Source of the DNA: Channallabes apus
Lineage: Eukaryota > Chordata > Actinopteri > Siluriformes > Clariidae
DNA length: 64,000 bases
Assembly (NCBI GenBank): GCA_030522415.1
Contig: CM060112.1
Span: 11,567,501-11,631,500, forward strand
Direction: 5' to 3'
A program made the position numbers and the translations under genes. A model generated the notes under the pieces. The model had not been told where the DNA came from. It saw only the letters and a program-made list of their open reading frames with translations, and did not search any database. This document shows, piece after piece, positions 47,347-59,294 of this stretch (positions are counted from its first letter, which is position 1; the number at the start of each line of letters is the position of its first letter).

Positions 47347-48285
47347 CGTTCAAGTCGAACCAGGACTGGTGATGAAATTTCTTGTGAATGAAGGCGTAAA
47401 ACTCAATGATATTTACAGAAGATATCAACGCAGCATGGTGATGAGACTCTTAGCTGCAGTAAAATATTTGAATAGTGCAATGTTTTTAAAGAAGGCCGTA
47501 GATCTATGAATGATAATCGAGTGGAACGGCTGATATTTGACAATCCATAGATAACTTGACAGATTGCGGAAGAGACGTAAAACTCTGTGGGAATTGTACA
47601 CACACTCATTCACCAACACCAGTTGCACATTACAGGAACTCGGCTGGTAGTTGTCACATCCCCCATACGGTCCTGACCTTGCCCCAAGCCGTGTCCGCAT
47701 GTTCGGGCCATTTGAAGGAGTCCCAGGGAGCCCAGTTTGGTATCCAAGCACTAGTGAAATGTTGTATAAATCCATCAATATGGCAAGGGATTATATAGGG
47801 GAATAAAAGTATAATTCTTTTCGTGGTAAAGCACAGTGGTAAAGCACTCGCCCTATCACCTGGAGATCGTGAGTTCGATTGCCGGGTGATGCTGACCTCT
47901 TGCAGCCGGAGGTCTAGAGAGAGCTGATTGGACGAGCTCTCTCAGAGGCGAGGGATGATGGGAGGCTCTCGCATTAATCACGGCTCTACAGCCAATCAGG
48001 AGCGTCCGTGAGCTCATGCAAGTGGAAAGAGCGGATAGCGCTGTCCTCCGAGTTTTACACGCCGCCACAGTTCGAGCGAGCAGTTTGAAAAGATGTGGCC
48101 GGCTGGCATCATGTGGTTCGGAAAAAAACGCGTGATAATCTTCAGCCCTCCGGACTGAGTGGTAGTAGTAGCCTTAATGTTGACCACCCCCTAGTGATGG
48201 GGAGGAAATGGACACAACTAAATAAAAAAAAAATCATGTGTTCTGTTGTTCTGCACATTCAAAAGTCCCAGGTTGACTTGAACAC
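47347..48285 (+). mobile_element. mariner-family copy interrupted by a SINE
   Basis: Left end gttcaagtcgaaccaggact at 47348; right end caaaagtcccaggttgacttgaac. The + strand shows broken mariner transposase: FLVNEGVKLNDIYRRYQRS near the N-terminus, SCTLQELGW and HPPYGPDLAPSRVRMFGPF near the C-terminus, with large deletions and stops. A family B SINE (47822-48232) splits it just before the right end. Located downstream of pomgnt1. Confidence 0.85.
47822..48232 (+). repeat. tRNA-derived SINE, family B, inside mariner
   Basis: Head gtggtaaagcactcgcccta ... gtgagttcgattgcc, body cattaatcacggctctacag and gaaaagatgtggccggctgg, tail ggggaggaaatggacacaac and poly-A. Both flanks are mariner sequence, so this SINE inserted after the mariner. 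Confidence 0.8.
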
Positions 48286-48453
48286 TTCTTGCATTTGCTC
48301 TTAACAGAATTATTACTTTTTAATTTACCCTGTTACAGTTAACTGTTGTTTCCCTATAAGGCAAGTTTTTAATTTTACTTATTTATATAAAGTTTTCATT
48401 TTACAGTGTTTCTTTAACTTGTTTTTTAATTTGCACCCCTACATACCTAGTCA

Positions 48454-48470
<17 letters not shown>

Positions 48471-48486
<16 letters not shown>

Positions 48487-48492
48487 TTTTTT
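48471..48492. repeat. Poly-T tract
   Basis: A T homopolymer of more than 20 bases after a short CT run. This could be the reverse A-tail of a lost retroelement, but no body was recognised next to it. Confidence 0.7.
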
Positions 48493-51400
48493 GCCCATGT
48501 CTCATTATGACAAAGACTATGAAGTACCCGCTGCATCCTAAAAATATTGAACATGGTGGGAAAAACAGGGTCAGATTTGAAAAATGTGTATTGATCAAGT
48601 TCATAATACTTGCTAGCCACGTCCCTGTCAGGTTCTCAATGCATTGATCATGTTGTCACTGATTTCTTTTTATGCACATGATCATGCAATCACCAAGTCA
48701 CATGACACTGAACAGCGTTATTACTTATGTCCGATCAGATCGCACCAGGCTCTCACCATGCGCTTTTCATCATGAAGTGATAGTGTGAGGATTTGGATCC
48801 AGTATATATTCTAAATTCTCTGAACGTGACTGATAGTGAAGTCCAGCATAAACATGGTAAGCACTATAAGAATGTAATATGAACTTAAGGCGTCTTCTAC
48901 AACATGGCATGGACGTGCCGTGGTCATAGGACAAGCCTGAAGAGGTCGTTTTGCGAACTCCATTGATGTAGCAACAACTCCATCCAATGTTTCCTATATA
49001 CACCATGCTTGTACGTAGTACTTCACTGAAATCGCTAAAAGGTGCTCGTTACGTTGTTAATTGATCAATGCCATTGTTACTACATCCTTTTTCTCCCTGC
49101 ATCTTGTTTCAATCACCAGGCTTTCTCGAACATGTCCAAAAATAGTGTGGCAGCTCCACATCAGGGGTATACATACTGTATAGGTATACATACTGTGTTG
49201 CTGCTAAGTTTTACAAATTCGTTCTGTGTTCACTCAATTTTTTTGCGGACATAGTGGGAACAGTGTAACAGTGGCCTAAGATTTTTATTAGTTTTTTGTC
49301 CTTTATTAAAAAATTTCCAGTAAATTTTACAAAAATTTGCTGTTTATTTGCCCTGATTTTCGAAGATTAGGTTGATTTTGCTACTTAGTCATGCCCATAT
49401 TAATTCAGATATAACATGGCAATAATCAGACATTTACATGAGCTGCTTCAACAAAGATAAGGGGAAAGAAATACTATTATTCTGAAGTAGTTATTTTACC
49501 TGGAATGGTTATCATATGATATTTTATTGACTGTTATTGACCGTTGTATAGAGATCCCTGAGAAGCAAATTTTTATACTCAGAAGATTTTAATAACTGTA
49601 TTATGTTACTGATTGATACTCAATGTTTTTTGTGCGTGTGTGTGTATTTTAGTCAGGAAAGTTGTATACACAGAAGAACAATGTGAGTCACTGCAGTTCT
49701 GGTGAGCACAGAGCACCACAAGCAAATCAGTTCTGAATAGGTAATTGTGTGGGCATTGAAATCCAAGCAAATTTGCCCTCAGGTGGGTTGCTGATGTAAA
49801 TATAGTTGGTTCTATGGATATATGTGCATGGAGCTTTTAGGCTCCATTGATTTGATGTTTTTTTCTTAGTGTAAAATAAAAAAAGAAACATAACATCAAA
49901 GGAATTATTTTTTTGCAGCAATAACAGTTTCTCAGAAACAAAATTTAAGTCACCTCAGAATGGCAAATAGTCACAGTGCCACACCTAATTCAGACTTTTA
50001 CAGTAAGGGTTTCTTTCTTTCTTTCATTCTTTCATTTCTATCATTTCAGTGAAAGATTTTTTTTTTTTTTTTACACATTTCCTAAGGTTGTTTTATAATA
50101 TGTTTTAATCCCATTTCAGAACATTTCTTTATCAAAATTTGCCTATTACAGTAAGGTTTATTGTAAATTTCTTTGCCCTTTTACATTTTTTTTAATTTAC
50201 AGAAAGATTCTTTTTATTTTTGCCTTACAATAAGCTCTTCTGCATTTGCTCTTTTTGAAGATTTCTTTGACATTTACAGTAAATTACTTAATATTGTATT
50301 TGTTTTTTAACTACTATTTACATTTTTTATTTGTCCTTTTTTGTATGTTTTACAGTATTTTTAATTTCCCTATTATATTCTTTTACAGTGGATGTTTACA
50401 GTAGGTTTTTTTTTTTTAACCTTTTTGCAGCAGTTGTATAGCTAATGGTTTTATCAAATATTTGATTTCCCTGGTCTTCTTTTATCCTTAAATACTATTT
50501 GTATAGTTTATTTGTAACAAAACTTTGATAAATTAATGCCATACATTTGCACTACTGAGCTATTTTCTTGCCTAATATTTTTTTTTACATTTAGATTTTC
50601 TTATTGTTTTCTAATTGGTAGCTTTAGTTTTTGGTTTACCTTTAGCTTCTCTAAAACTAGTAATTTGCAATTTTCACTTCATCCACCATGTTGAAATACA
50701 TCTCCATGACAGAAACTGCAAAACAAGGAGAACTCTCAAACTCCAGATAGGTCTACTGCCATCTGTTGAAGTGTTTTTCATATATGTTTCTTGGACTTAA
50801 TTTTAAGATCAGGGCTTCAGATCTTAATCTCGGATCAGTTCCTGGCTGCACTTGTTTGTTTTCTAGTGATGGGAAAACTAGACCGGGTTCCAGACTAATA
50901 CCCTAAATCCGAGGTCCTTTTCCCTTTTAGTTCCACTTCTTTATTGCACAACCTATAAGAAGTTAGATTTGTTCAAAAGAAGAAAACTGCTTGTCATATG
51001 CGGATTCAGATAAAAGCTAATAACATATAGTACATAGATTTACACATGACAGTAAAACAAATAGTCTATGCTCCACTGGAAAGCTATCTTCTTTAACCAA
51101 GAACCAAGATCGTTCATCCGTGTTCTCTCTAGTAACATTTTTTAATGCACTTCTACAAAAATGTATAGCCAATAGACTTTCCTTAGATTAATAAATATAA
51201 AAGGCTGCAGACGACAAAGAAAAATTAGCAGACATTGTTTATTGATTATGACAATGATATGCGTTAACCAATCTTTCCTCTAAATACCAATACCTGTCAT
51301 ATAATGTCGTTCATGTAAAGCTAAATGTAATGTTATTGGCCTCTACATGCTTCAGGTGTAAAAACATGACCTCTACCATGGCATTTAAAGATGTTTTCAA

Positions 51401-52059
51401 TGTTTTGCACTGGCAAAATATAATTTAGTACAAGATGTACATAACGTGCATATAATGTTTTACATTTTTGACTAGCAGTTGTTATATAGTGTGTGAATAC
51501 GCTATAAGAATATCCAGTAAAAATTATCTTAAACAGGTTGCTGCAGAGGTTGTTACATAAACAACCAATTTTATGTTGTATCTTTAGGCACTTTGCAGCC
51601 TGTCACAGTATTTCTGGCCATTTCTTCAATTTTTTATTAAATATTATATTGAAAAAATGATAGGTGGTTCAAGACTTTTGCGCAGTACTTTACAGCTTTG
51701 CAGTATATTACTGTTTGAAAGTTTATAATCACTCCAATTGTTTTTGAAAGAAAACACTATTTTCCAAATGAAATAACATTAAATTGGCCAGAAATACAGT
51801 GTAGACGTTGTTGTTGTTGTTGTACTGTACATAATAGTTTTTATATGGAAACCATTATTTTTTTAATGGAATATCTACATAGTCATACCAAGGCCCATTC
51901 TCCAGACCCATCACTTCTGTGTTCCAGTGGCTCATTGTGTTCAGATGATCTTATTATGATAAAAGAGTCATTCATTTTGAAACCTTGCAATTATGTTAGC
52001 ACAGTTGAAAATCATTGTGCTGTCTAAGGAAGGAATAAAAGCTGAGCTTCTTCGGACAA

Positions 52060-52640
52060 CTTGAGTATCAGGAGCATCAGCATTTGTGGGTTTGATTGCG
52101 GTCTCAAGATGGCGAGAAGTACAGCATTTTTTGACAATTTATTGTTTTAAGAAATTGAGGGATGTAAGGATTTCCCAAGTAACTGATGATATCTTCCAAA
52201 GGTGTTTGTACTTGAAGATAAAAACCGGCTGGGTTTTTGTAGCGAAGTACATTCTACACGGATCCTCAGCAAGCAGCTTTATTAAATCGTCCTCATAAAA
52301 AATAAAATAAAACCCAGTGAAGCAGGAACTTCAATGCCTTCTAGGCAGAATTTAAAAGAAAAAGCCCTATCTTTTACTGACCGATAAAAGGAAAATTGGT
52401 AAGAGAATACAAACAGTAGACAAAGAATGATTTTGGCAGTTTTGAGGTGTTTGAATGACAGAAAAGACCCCCTGTGAGGCAAAGAACAAGTGAAAAGCTG
52501 CTGAAGAAGTGCTTTCCGCTGTCGATCTGATGTGGTGGAGGAAACATGATGATCTGGGAGTTCTTTGGTGCTGGTAGTGGAAAATTTGTAAATTCTTGTA
52601 AGAAGAATCTTAAAGAAGCACTCCGTTTTGCAAGGCCATT
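52060..52640 (+). mobile_element. Probable Tc1-like transposase debris
   Basis: A + strand phrase near 52530-52580 reads CGGGNMMIWEFFGAGSGK, a decayed form of the Tc1 GGGSxMxWGxFS block. The upstream part (gaaattgagggatgtaagga...cccaagtaactg) may be the N-terminal region. Heavily decayed, with no ends. Confidence 0.45.
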
Positions 52641-52865
52641 TCTTACCGTACCCTTTGGAACAAACTTCCTTTCCATGTCCGATCCGCTCCCAGTATTGAA
52701 ACTTTTAAATCGAACTTAAAAACGTATCTGTTTACCGAGGCTTTTAGACGTGGTATCAATTGGTAATTTGATGTTTTTTCTTGGTCTTAAATGATTTTTT
52801 CTATGTAAAGCACTTTGGTCAACCATTGGTTGTTTTAAATGTGCTATATAAATAAAATTACTTCA
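52640..52865 (+). mobile_element. Non-LTR retrotransposon 3' end
   Basis: The + strand reads LWNKLPFHVRSAPSIETFKS then LKTYLFTEAFRRG, the familiar C-terminus of a fish LINE reverse transcriptase. It is followed by a 3' UTR ending gtaaagcactttggtcaacc ... gtgctatataaataaaatta. It is truncated at 5'. Confidence 0.8.
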
Positions 52866-53348
52866 AAAATAACTTAACTGTATAGGAAGTCACTCTTGCT
52901 AGCACTGTTTTAGGCAGACTGACTGCTTTAACATCACATTTATCAGCAGTTTAATCTGGCCCTCTACCCAACATTCAACATTTCAAAATAAGATAGGCTA
53001 GCTTAATCTATACATGGTAAACTATATTTTTTCATGGTGTCTTAATGTGTCAAAGTTTTTTTTACAGGACGAAAAACCCATACATAACTGTTTATCTTAA
53101 TCATAAACCTTTTTTTTGTCAGAATTTGCCTATCTTGACAGATGATGTGTTTTCCCACGCTACACTACAGTAAAGTTTTTATAGCGCAGAACATGTTGAA
53201 AAATTGCTAAATCTAGAACTCTTAAAGATGCTTTGGTTGAACGCTTTGTTCTTAGTATAATCAGCAGAGTGTCTCCCTATCAGAAAGGCTTCCACATCGA
53301 ACCTCTCAAGTTAAAAACCCTTAATTATCCAAAAAAAATAAAAATAAA

Positions 53349-56300
53349 TCATGCAGCTTTGATCATCTCATCTTTATCCAGGTAAAAGAAAAGGTACAAG
53401 GCCACAATCACTGCTCCAGACTAAAAGATAGAAAGAAAAATATAAAATGATTTATCTTTGTAGGTGTGAAGATGTTGACAACATTGACTAACTTGATTAC
53501 ATGGAAAGTTCGATTATGTTCTAAATTTACCTCAGTACCAGCAACCCCTGCTGCGACAGCTCCCAAAATGTAGAGTTTTTCATCTAGGGCCCATTCAATC
53601 CACTTAAAACAACCCTAAAGAAAGAAAATACATTTACTATAAAATTACTATCTTTAAAGTATTATAAATATATTATTTTATACCAGAACATTGTTTAATT
53701 CTCTATTCCATTTGGTCAGATTCGTTTTCTATAACAGTAGCTCTGACAATAGTTCTGGCTACTGGGTTTATAATGATTGTTTTGTAGTAAAATCTCAATA
53801 TTAACTGGTATGACAGTTTTCTATGAGGAAACATTTATACCACTGCATATATACTGTACCAGTAAATTGATGACAGGATCATGGGCACCCAAGGCTCATA
53901 TAGGCCTGTGGGGACCAAAAGCTAGTCTGTCTGGTTCGGTCCCACAGAAAAGCCAATGGAACACAAATTGCTGATAGACGTCAATGCTTGCTATGATAGA
54001 AAGGTACCAGAACACCCAGCACACCACAGCCTGCTGCATGTGGGACTTGGCAGGCAAAGAGTTCAGGGTTATTGACCCAGCCTCCAAACTCCCCAGATCC
54101 ATCCATGTAATGCGCCAGACAAACATGTTTGATCCACCGAGGCCCCACCCAGCAACCCCCAGCACCCAAAGGGTCTGGCCTGTTACCAGACGATTCAGCA
54201 CACCAGCAGAGGTCAGACCCCTTGTTCGAGGGGCCAAAGCAGCCCACGTGGCTCAAGGGGAACCTACCCTATATTGAGCATAATATTTTTGTGTTTTAAT
54301 ATTATGGCCTTCTATAATATATAGTCTCCCATGTCAGCAACCTAAAATTAGCTGATACGCATTCAGGATTTCTGCTTCTTCTGCTGTTAAAACCTTTAGG
54401 CAACACAAGTAGTTTAGCAGTGGGCTTCCTCACCTTAACCATGCTGTTCTTGGCATTCTGCAAATCACATATCAGTGTGGTGTTTCCACAGCAGCTGGAA
54501 GGATAAATCTCACCATTGAGCTCAGAATAATAGGATCCAATGAAGTCGGTGTAGTTATTAAAACCACAGCAATCCAGCTATCATGCAACAAAATAGAGGA
54601 GATAGAATTAGCATGAATGAATGATAAAACCAGATGTCGCTTCATGGCTACATGGCTAAGTACTAATCCCAAAGCACCACAAATGTTTTCATTCCACTTT
54701 CATCACTAATTCACTTGGCAGTTTATTTAGCAAGACAATTTTTAATCCTACATATTATTTTATCTGACATTACAATGGCACAAATATGACTGATAACTGC
54801 GAGGTATTTACAATTCTGCGTTGTGCACCGGGTCGTTTAGTGGAGGCTCCTCAATCATGCCCGGGCCATAGTAGGATATGCTCTTCGATTAAGCCTTGGT
54901 TTACCTTTGTCATGGTCCTGTTCCACAGTTCGGTGAAGTGGAAATGTCTTCCATATTGATTCTGCAGGGCAGGTTTGGCCCATGATCTTAGATATGTTCC
55001 AATCTGAGAGAAGAAAGGGGAAAAAAATAGGCAAGACTTGATGTGCACTCACATTGTTGTTCAAGCTATCTCGTTTTCCTTATCGTTTTTGCATATGGCC
55101 ATCAGTGAACCCGCTAAGGGTATTCATCCAAAACAAATACAGACTCAAAGCAGTAACACTGGAGACGATGATCTTTTGTAGATTCTGATCATGGGAAATT
55201 TACATATATATTGATGCATTTGGCTGGGAAGCTTTCAACCAATTATGTTAGCTCAAATTATCATTTCATGCAGCAAACTATCCAAACGTATACACTGATG
55301 AAGTAACTATCTGGCAGAAAATGTGTGCCGCTCTCTCCCTCTCTCTTTGTTTCTCCTGCTGCTTTGGCTAAAGTGATGAGAGGGGGGAAAAAACTGACAT
55401 TCTGTGAGAAAGATGGATGGATTGGGGGAGTGAGCGAGCGAGAGAGGGTTGGGGGGGGTCATCACGAGTGGTGCGCTGTATGCCTGGGGGGACGTGCAGA
55501 CAAGCGGCAATTAAAAGACCCCCCTCCGTCGGCCAAGAAGAAAGCAGAGGAACTCAGATCAGTAGGGTTATTATGCACTAGCTCGACTAATCCATCACCA
55601 TCGACGATGGCAGGACAAAGTGCTGTAGGGGAAAGTGAGCTCGCTAAAAGCCGAGATCGCTAACGCTGTAAAGTAGAGAATGCAACTCATAACTGGAACA
55701 GACCTTGGACCTACTGAAAAAAAGCATATTCCATAACAATACAGACAGGAAAAAAAAAGACTTGATGCTTCACAAATATAGCAATATGGCATATTTAATC
55801 TCATGCACAGGTGCTGTCTTAATGGTATACTGCAACAGTATATGGATTGGAGAAACGGTTAAAACATTTTTTTCACGCTTTCAATGTGATATGTTTCTAC
55901 TAATTTATTGCCCGCTATCAATAAAGTATATCCCCATAAGGTGAGCAAAATAGTCGCAACTATTCCTTTGCACACTTGTTATCTCTGTCCATACATATTA
56001 GGTTTCTGATTTATTTTCGAGCGTCAGTTTGCGGCAGGGAAGAGAAGCAGGTAACGCAATGCATTTAAACATGTCAGGACTTATCACTCTCACCAGTTCT
56101 GATTATTCAGGTAGATGCGCATACTGTTCAAATTTACATTACAGTGATATTGTAATGCATCCGCAGTTCGTATTTATCTAAAATGCAGCAGATGCAGCCA
56201 GTTATAGAGACGCGTATACATTATTAAAATGACAATTTCGTTTGCCACTGAACTGAATAAATGGACATTCGTGTGTCAAAGATGGTGACAAACAGCACAT

Positions 56301-59252
56301 TAAATGAGCTTTTGCATGCCTAATGTTCCCTCTAACAGTTCAGATTGTCCATAATTCAAACATATGTCCTTCTCAGGTCCTTCCTGTTTGCTAATGAATA
56401 GCCTTAGCAGAATTGGATAAACTATGCATTCCGATCATGATGAGTAAGAGTCAGGAAAGTAGAATAATTTGCAGCAAAAATAATGGACTATTTGCAATGA
56501 CATTAGATCAGAACTAAAACCAATCCTTATGTGTGACCTATACTATAGGAATTTGCCAAAAAATCTTTTATATGCATCATTAAAATGCATTATTTTCCTA
56601 AACTGCTTTCCATCGTTCACTCAAAATTATTATAGGTTTCACTAAATGGCCACAGCAATATATGTATGTTAGGATGTTGAACTTGAGTTGGTGAAAGGTG
56701 AAGTTTGGAGCAATCAATCATGCGGGCAATAAGAAGCTAAAAGCACTGGAGACATCACCAACTCCTCATAGTTAATGATGATGAGAAAAAAAAAACATGC
56801 AAATACAGTAACATAGACAGGAACGGGAGCGTTCAGAAAGCACAAACTCATGAGAAAAACTTACGTATGAAGAATAGGCAAGGGCAAACAATCCAATAGC
56901 CAACTCTGCAACTAAGATGATGACAATGATGGAAAGGAACTGTATGGGGGGAAAGTAGAGATTTATAATGAGCGTAGATGTACGACCAAGTAATTAAATA
57001 CATCTGAGGTCATATGGCAATGCGCTAATGTATAGGAGACTAGGAAGCAACATTACATTTACATTTTGTGCAAAGTAATTACATAAGGATTAATTAAAAA
57101 TATGCATTTAATTAAAATTTGAAACTAATTGATAAAATACCAATCTACAATTCATGTCTTTATAGTCAATGCTTGATAATGTGAGTGTTTTTCATTACCC
57201 ATATCAGGAGACATTTGCTCTCTTTTTTTGCCCCACAGCAGCCCAAAAATCCCAGCAGGAACATTGCAATTCCAATACTGATGAAGTAAATGTCCACATT
57301 GATGATGTTCATGGTATGTACATCGAACACCCCAAGTACGTTAGACCCCAATAGATCTGAAATAAAATGCATCCAAAAGCCCACTGCTATCAAGCCTCCT
57401 CCTCCGCTCTGTAAAAAACATAAAATCTAGTATTTTGGCGAATTGTACTTTAATTGTTAGTAACACTTCCGACAAATGCGGCACAGTGGCAACTCTTGGG
57501 TCTCGGGGTCTCTGTGCATGGAGTTTGCATGTTCTCACCGTGCTTGGTGGGTTTCCTCCAGGTACTCCGGTTTCCTCCCACAGTCCAAAGACATGCAGAT
57601 TACGCTAACTGGTGTTTCCAAATTGCCCGTAGTGTGTCAATGAGTGTGTGTATTTGTGTTGGATAGGCTACAGGCATCTCGCAACACTTTATACAGGATA
57701 AGACAGCATAGACAATGATTGACTTACACCAAATTGAACATTCATAATGCATTATACATATGCAAAATGCACAACACTTATGAAGTATATCTTTATAAAT
57801 ATATGACTAGAAGTTTGGACACACCCCCTAATTCTATGGTCTTTCCTGGTTTTTCTACATTGCAAAAGGATGCTTAAAGGCAGGTGTTGGTTTTTTTAAC
57901 TACATAATGCCATATGTGTTAATTCATAGTTTTAAAATCTCCAGAATTGTTCTGGAATGTAGAAAATAAATCATGAAACAAAAAACATGTAATTAGAAGG
58001 TCTTCCCACCCTGAAGCTGATCATCCCAGAGGAATCTATCCCGTTCATACTTCAGCAGTTTGCCAGAAACTAAAATGTTTCTTTATTAATGAACATCATC
58101 CCTTTAAGCATTTATTTATACTGTAGTTTTGTGAAATGCCTGTGAAAAGTTCCTGTATTCACTTACAATATAGCAACTATAAAAAGTTGTCTACTGACTA
58201 GCCTGTTTCTCTCTCTCTCTCCAATTGTCATGTTACCTAGAAGTTCTCTATCCTGAAGACTTCGGCATAGTGGCAAACTCTTCTTACATAAGTATTAAAT
58301 AAACGTCTTCGTACAAACAACTTTTAAGTATTAAATATAAGTGTTTTGCTACTGTAAATAATGTTTTTATTGTTAGAACTGAATTATTGTTGATAATCAA
58401 ATGCAAACCTTGTGCAAGCTGTACCTTAATAGAAATGTAATCAATACCTTCAAACTAAACATTTAAATGTCACAATCTTAATGTTTTAACAGCAGATATC
58501 ATAGCACATTATTCATTCATTCATTCATTTTCTATACCGCTTAATCCTGTGTTCAGGGTCGCGGGGGACCTGGAGCCTATCCCAGGAGACTTCGGGCACT
58601 AGGCGGGGTACACCCTGGACAGGGTGCCAATCCATCGCAGGGCACACACACATACACACACTCACACACCCAATCACACACTACGGGCAATTTTAGGAAC
58701 GCCAATTAGCCTAACCTGCATATCTTTGGACTGTGGGAGGAAACCGGAGTACCCGGAGGAAACCCACCAAGCACGGGGAGAACATGCAAACTCCATACAC
58801 ACAGAGACGGGAATCGAGCCTTGCCGGGGAATTGAACACAGACCCTGGAGGTGCAAGGCGACAGTGCTAACCACTACACCACCATGCCGCCCTATAGCAC
58901 ATTATGTAATTTAATATTCTGAAGTTACATATGTATATACTCACTCCAGGCTTTATAAGGTCTACTACAGTATATATAATGTATAATTAATTAACGAGTG
59001 TGTAAGATTAAATAGTGATTATTACTCATACCAAAGTTGTTCCTTGGGCCACAACTGAAAAACAGTCCACTATGCCCATGTTGTGGTATGTAATCATCAT
59101 TAACAACTCTGTCTTATTCTTTACGTTTCGCAATGACCTTATTTCATTACCATTTTTATCACAATACCCCTCAGGCAAGGGTGCAGCAACACAGGGGCCA
59201 TTAATTAATGGTCATTAATTAATGTTAAAAAGCTCTATAACAAACAGACAAT

Positions 59253-59294
<42 letters not shown>

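Larger units (their letters stand above)
45035..53348. other. Convergent pomgnt1/tspan1 spacer
   Basis: No further host gene was recognised in 8.3 kb. The left part is the pomgnt1 3' UTR. 46232-46747 and 47347-48285 are repeats. 48300-52000 is AT-rich single-copy-looking sequence with a recurrent tttacagtaa motif. 52060-52865 is transposon and LINE debris. The tspan1 3' UTR lies at the right end. Confidence 0.5.

Noticed and set aside
55325..55663. 112-codon + strand open frame in tspan1 intron 3
   Set aside because: Low-complexity G-rich sequence, no domain, inside an intron; kept only as a composition finding.
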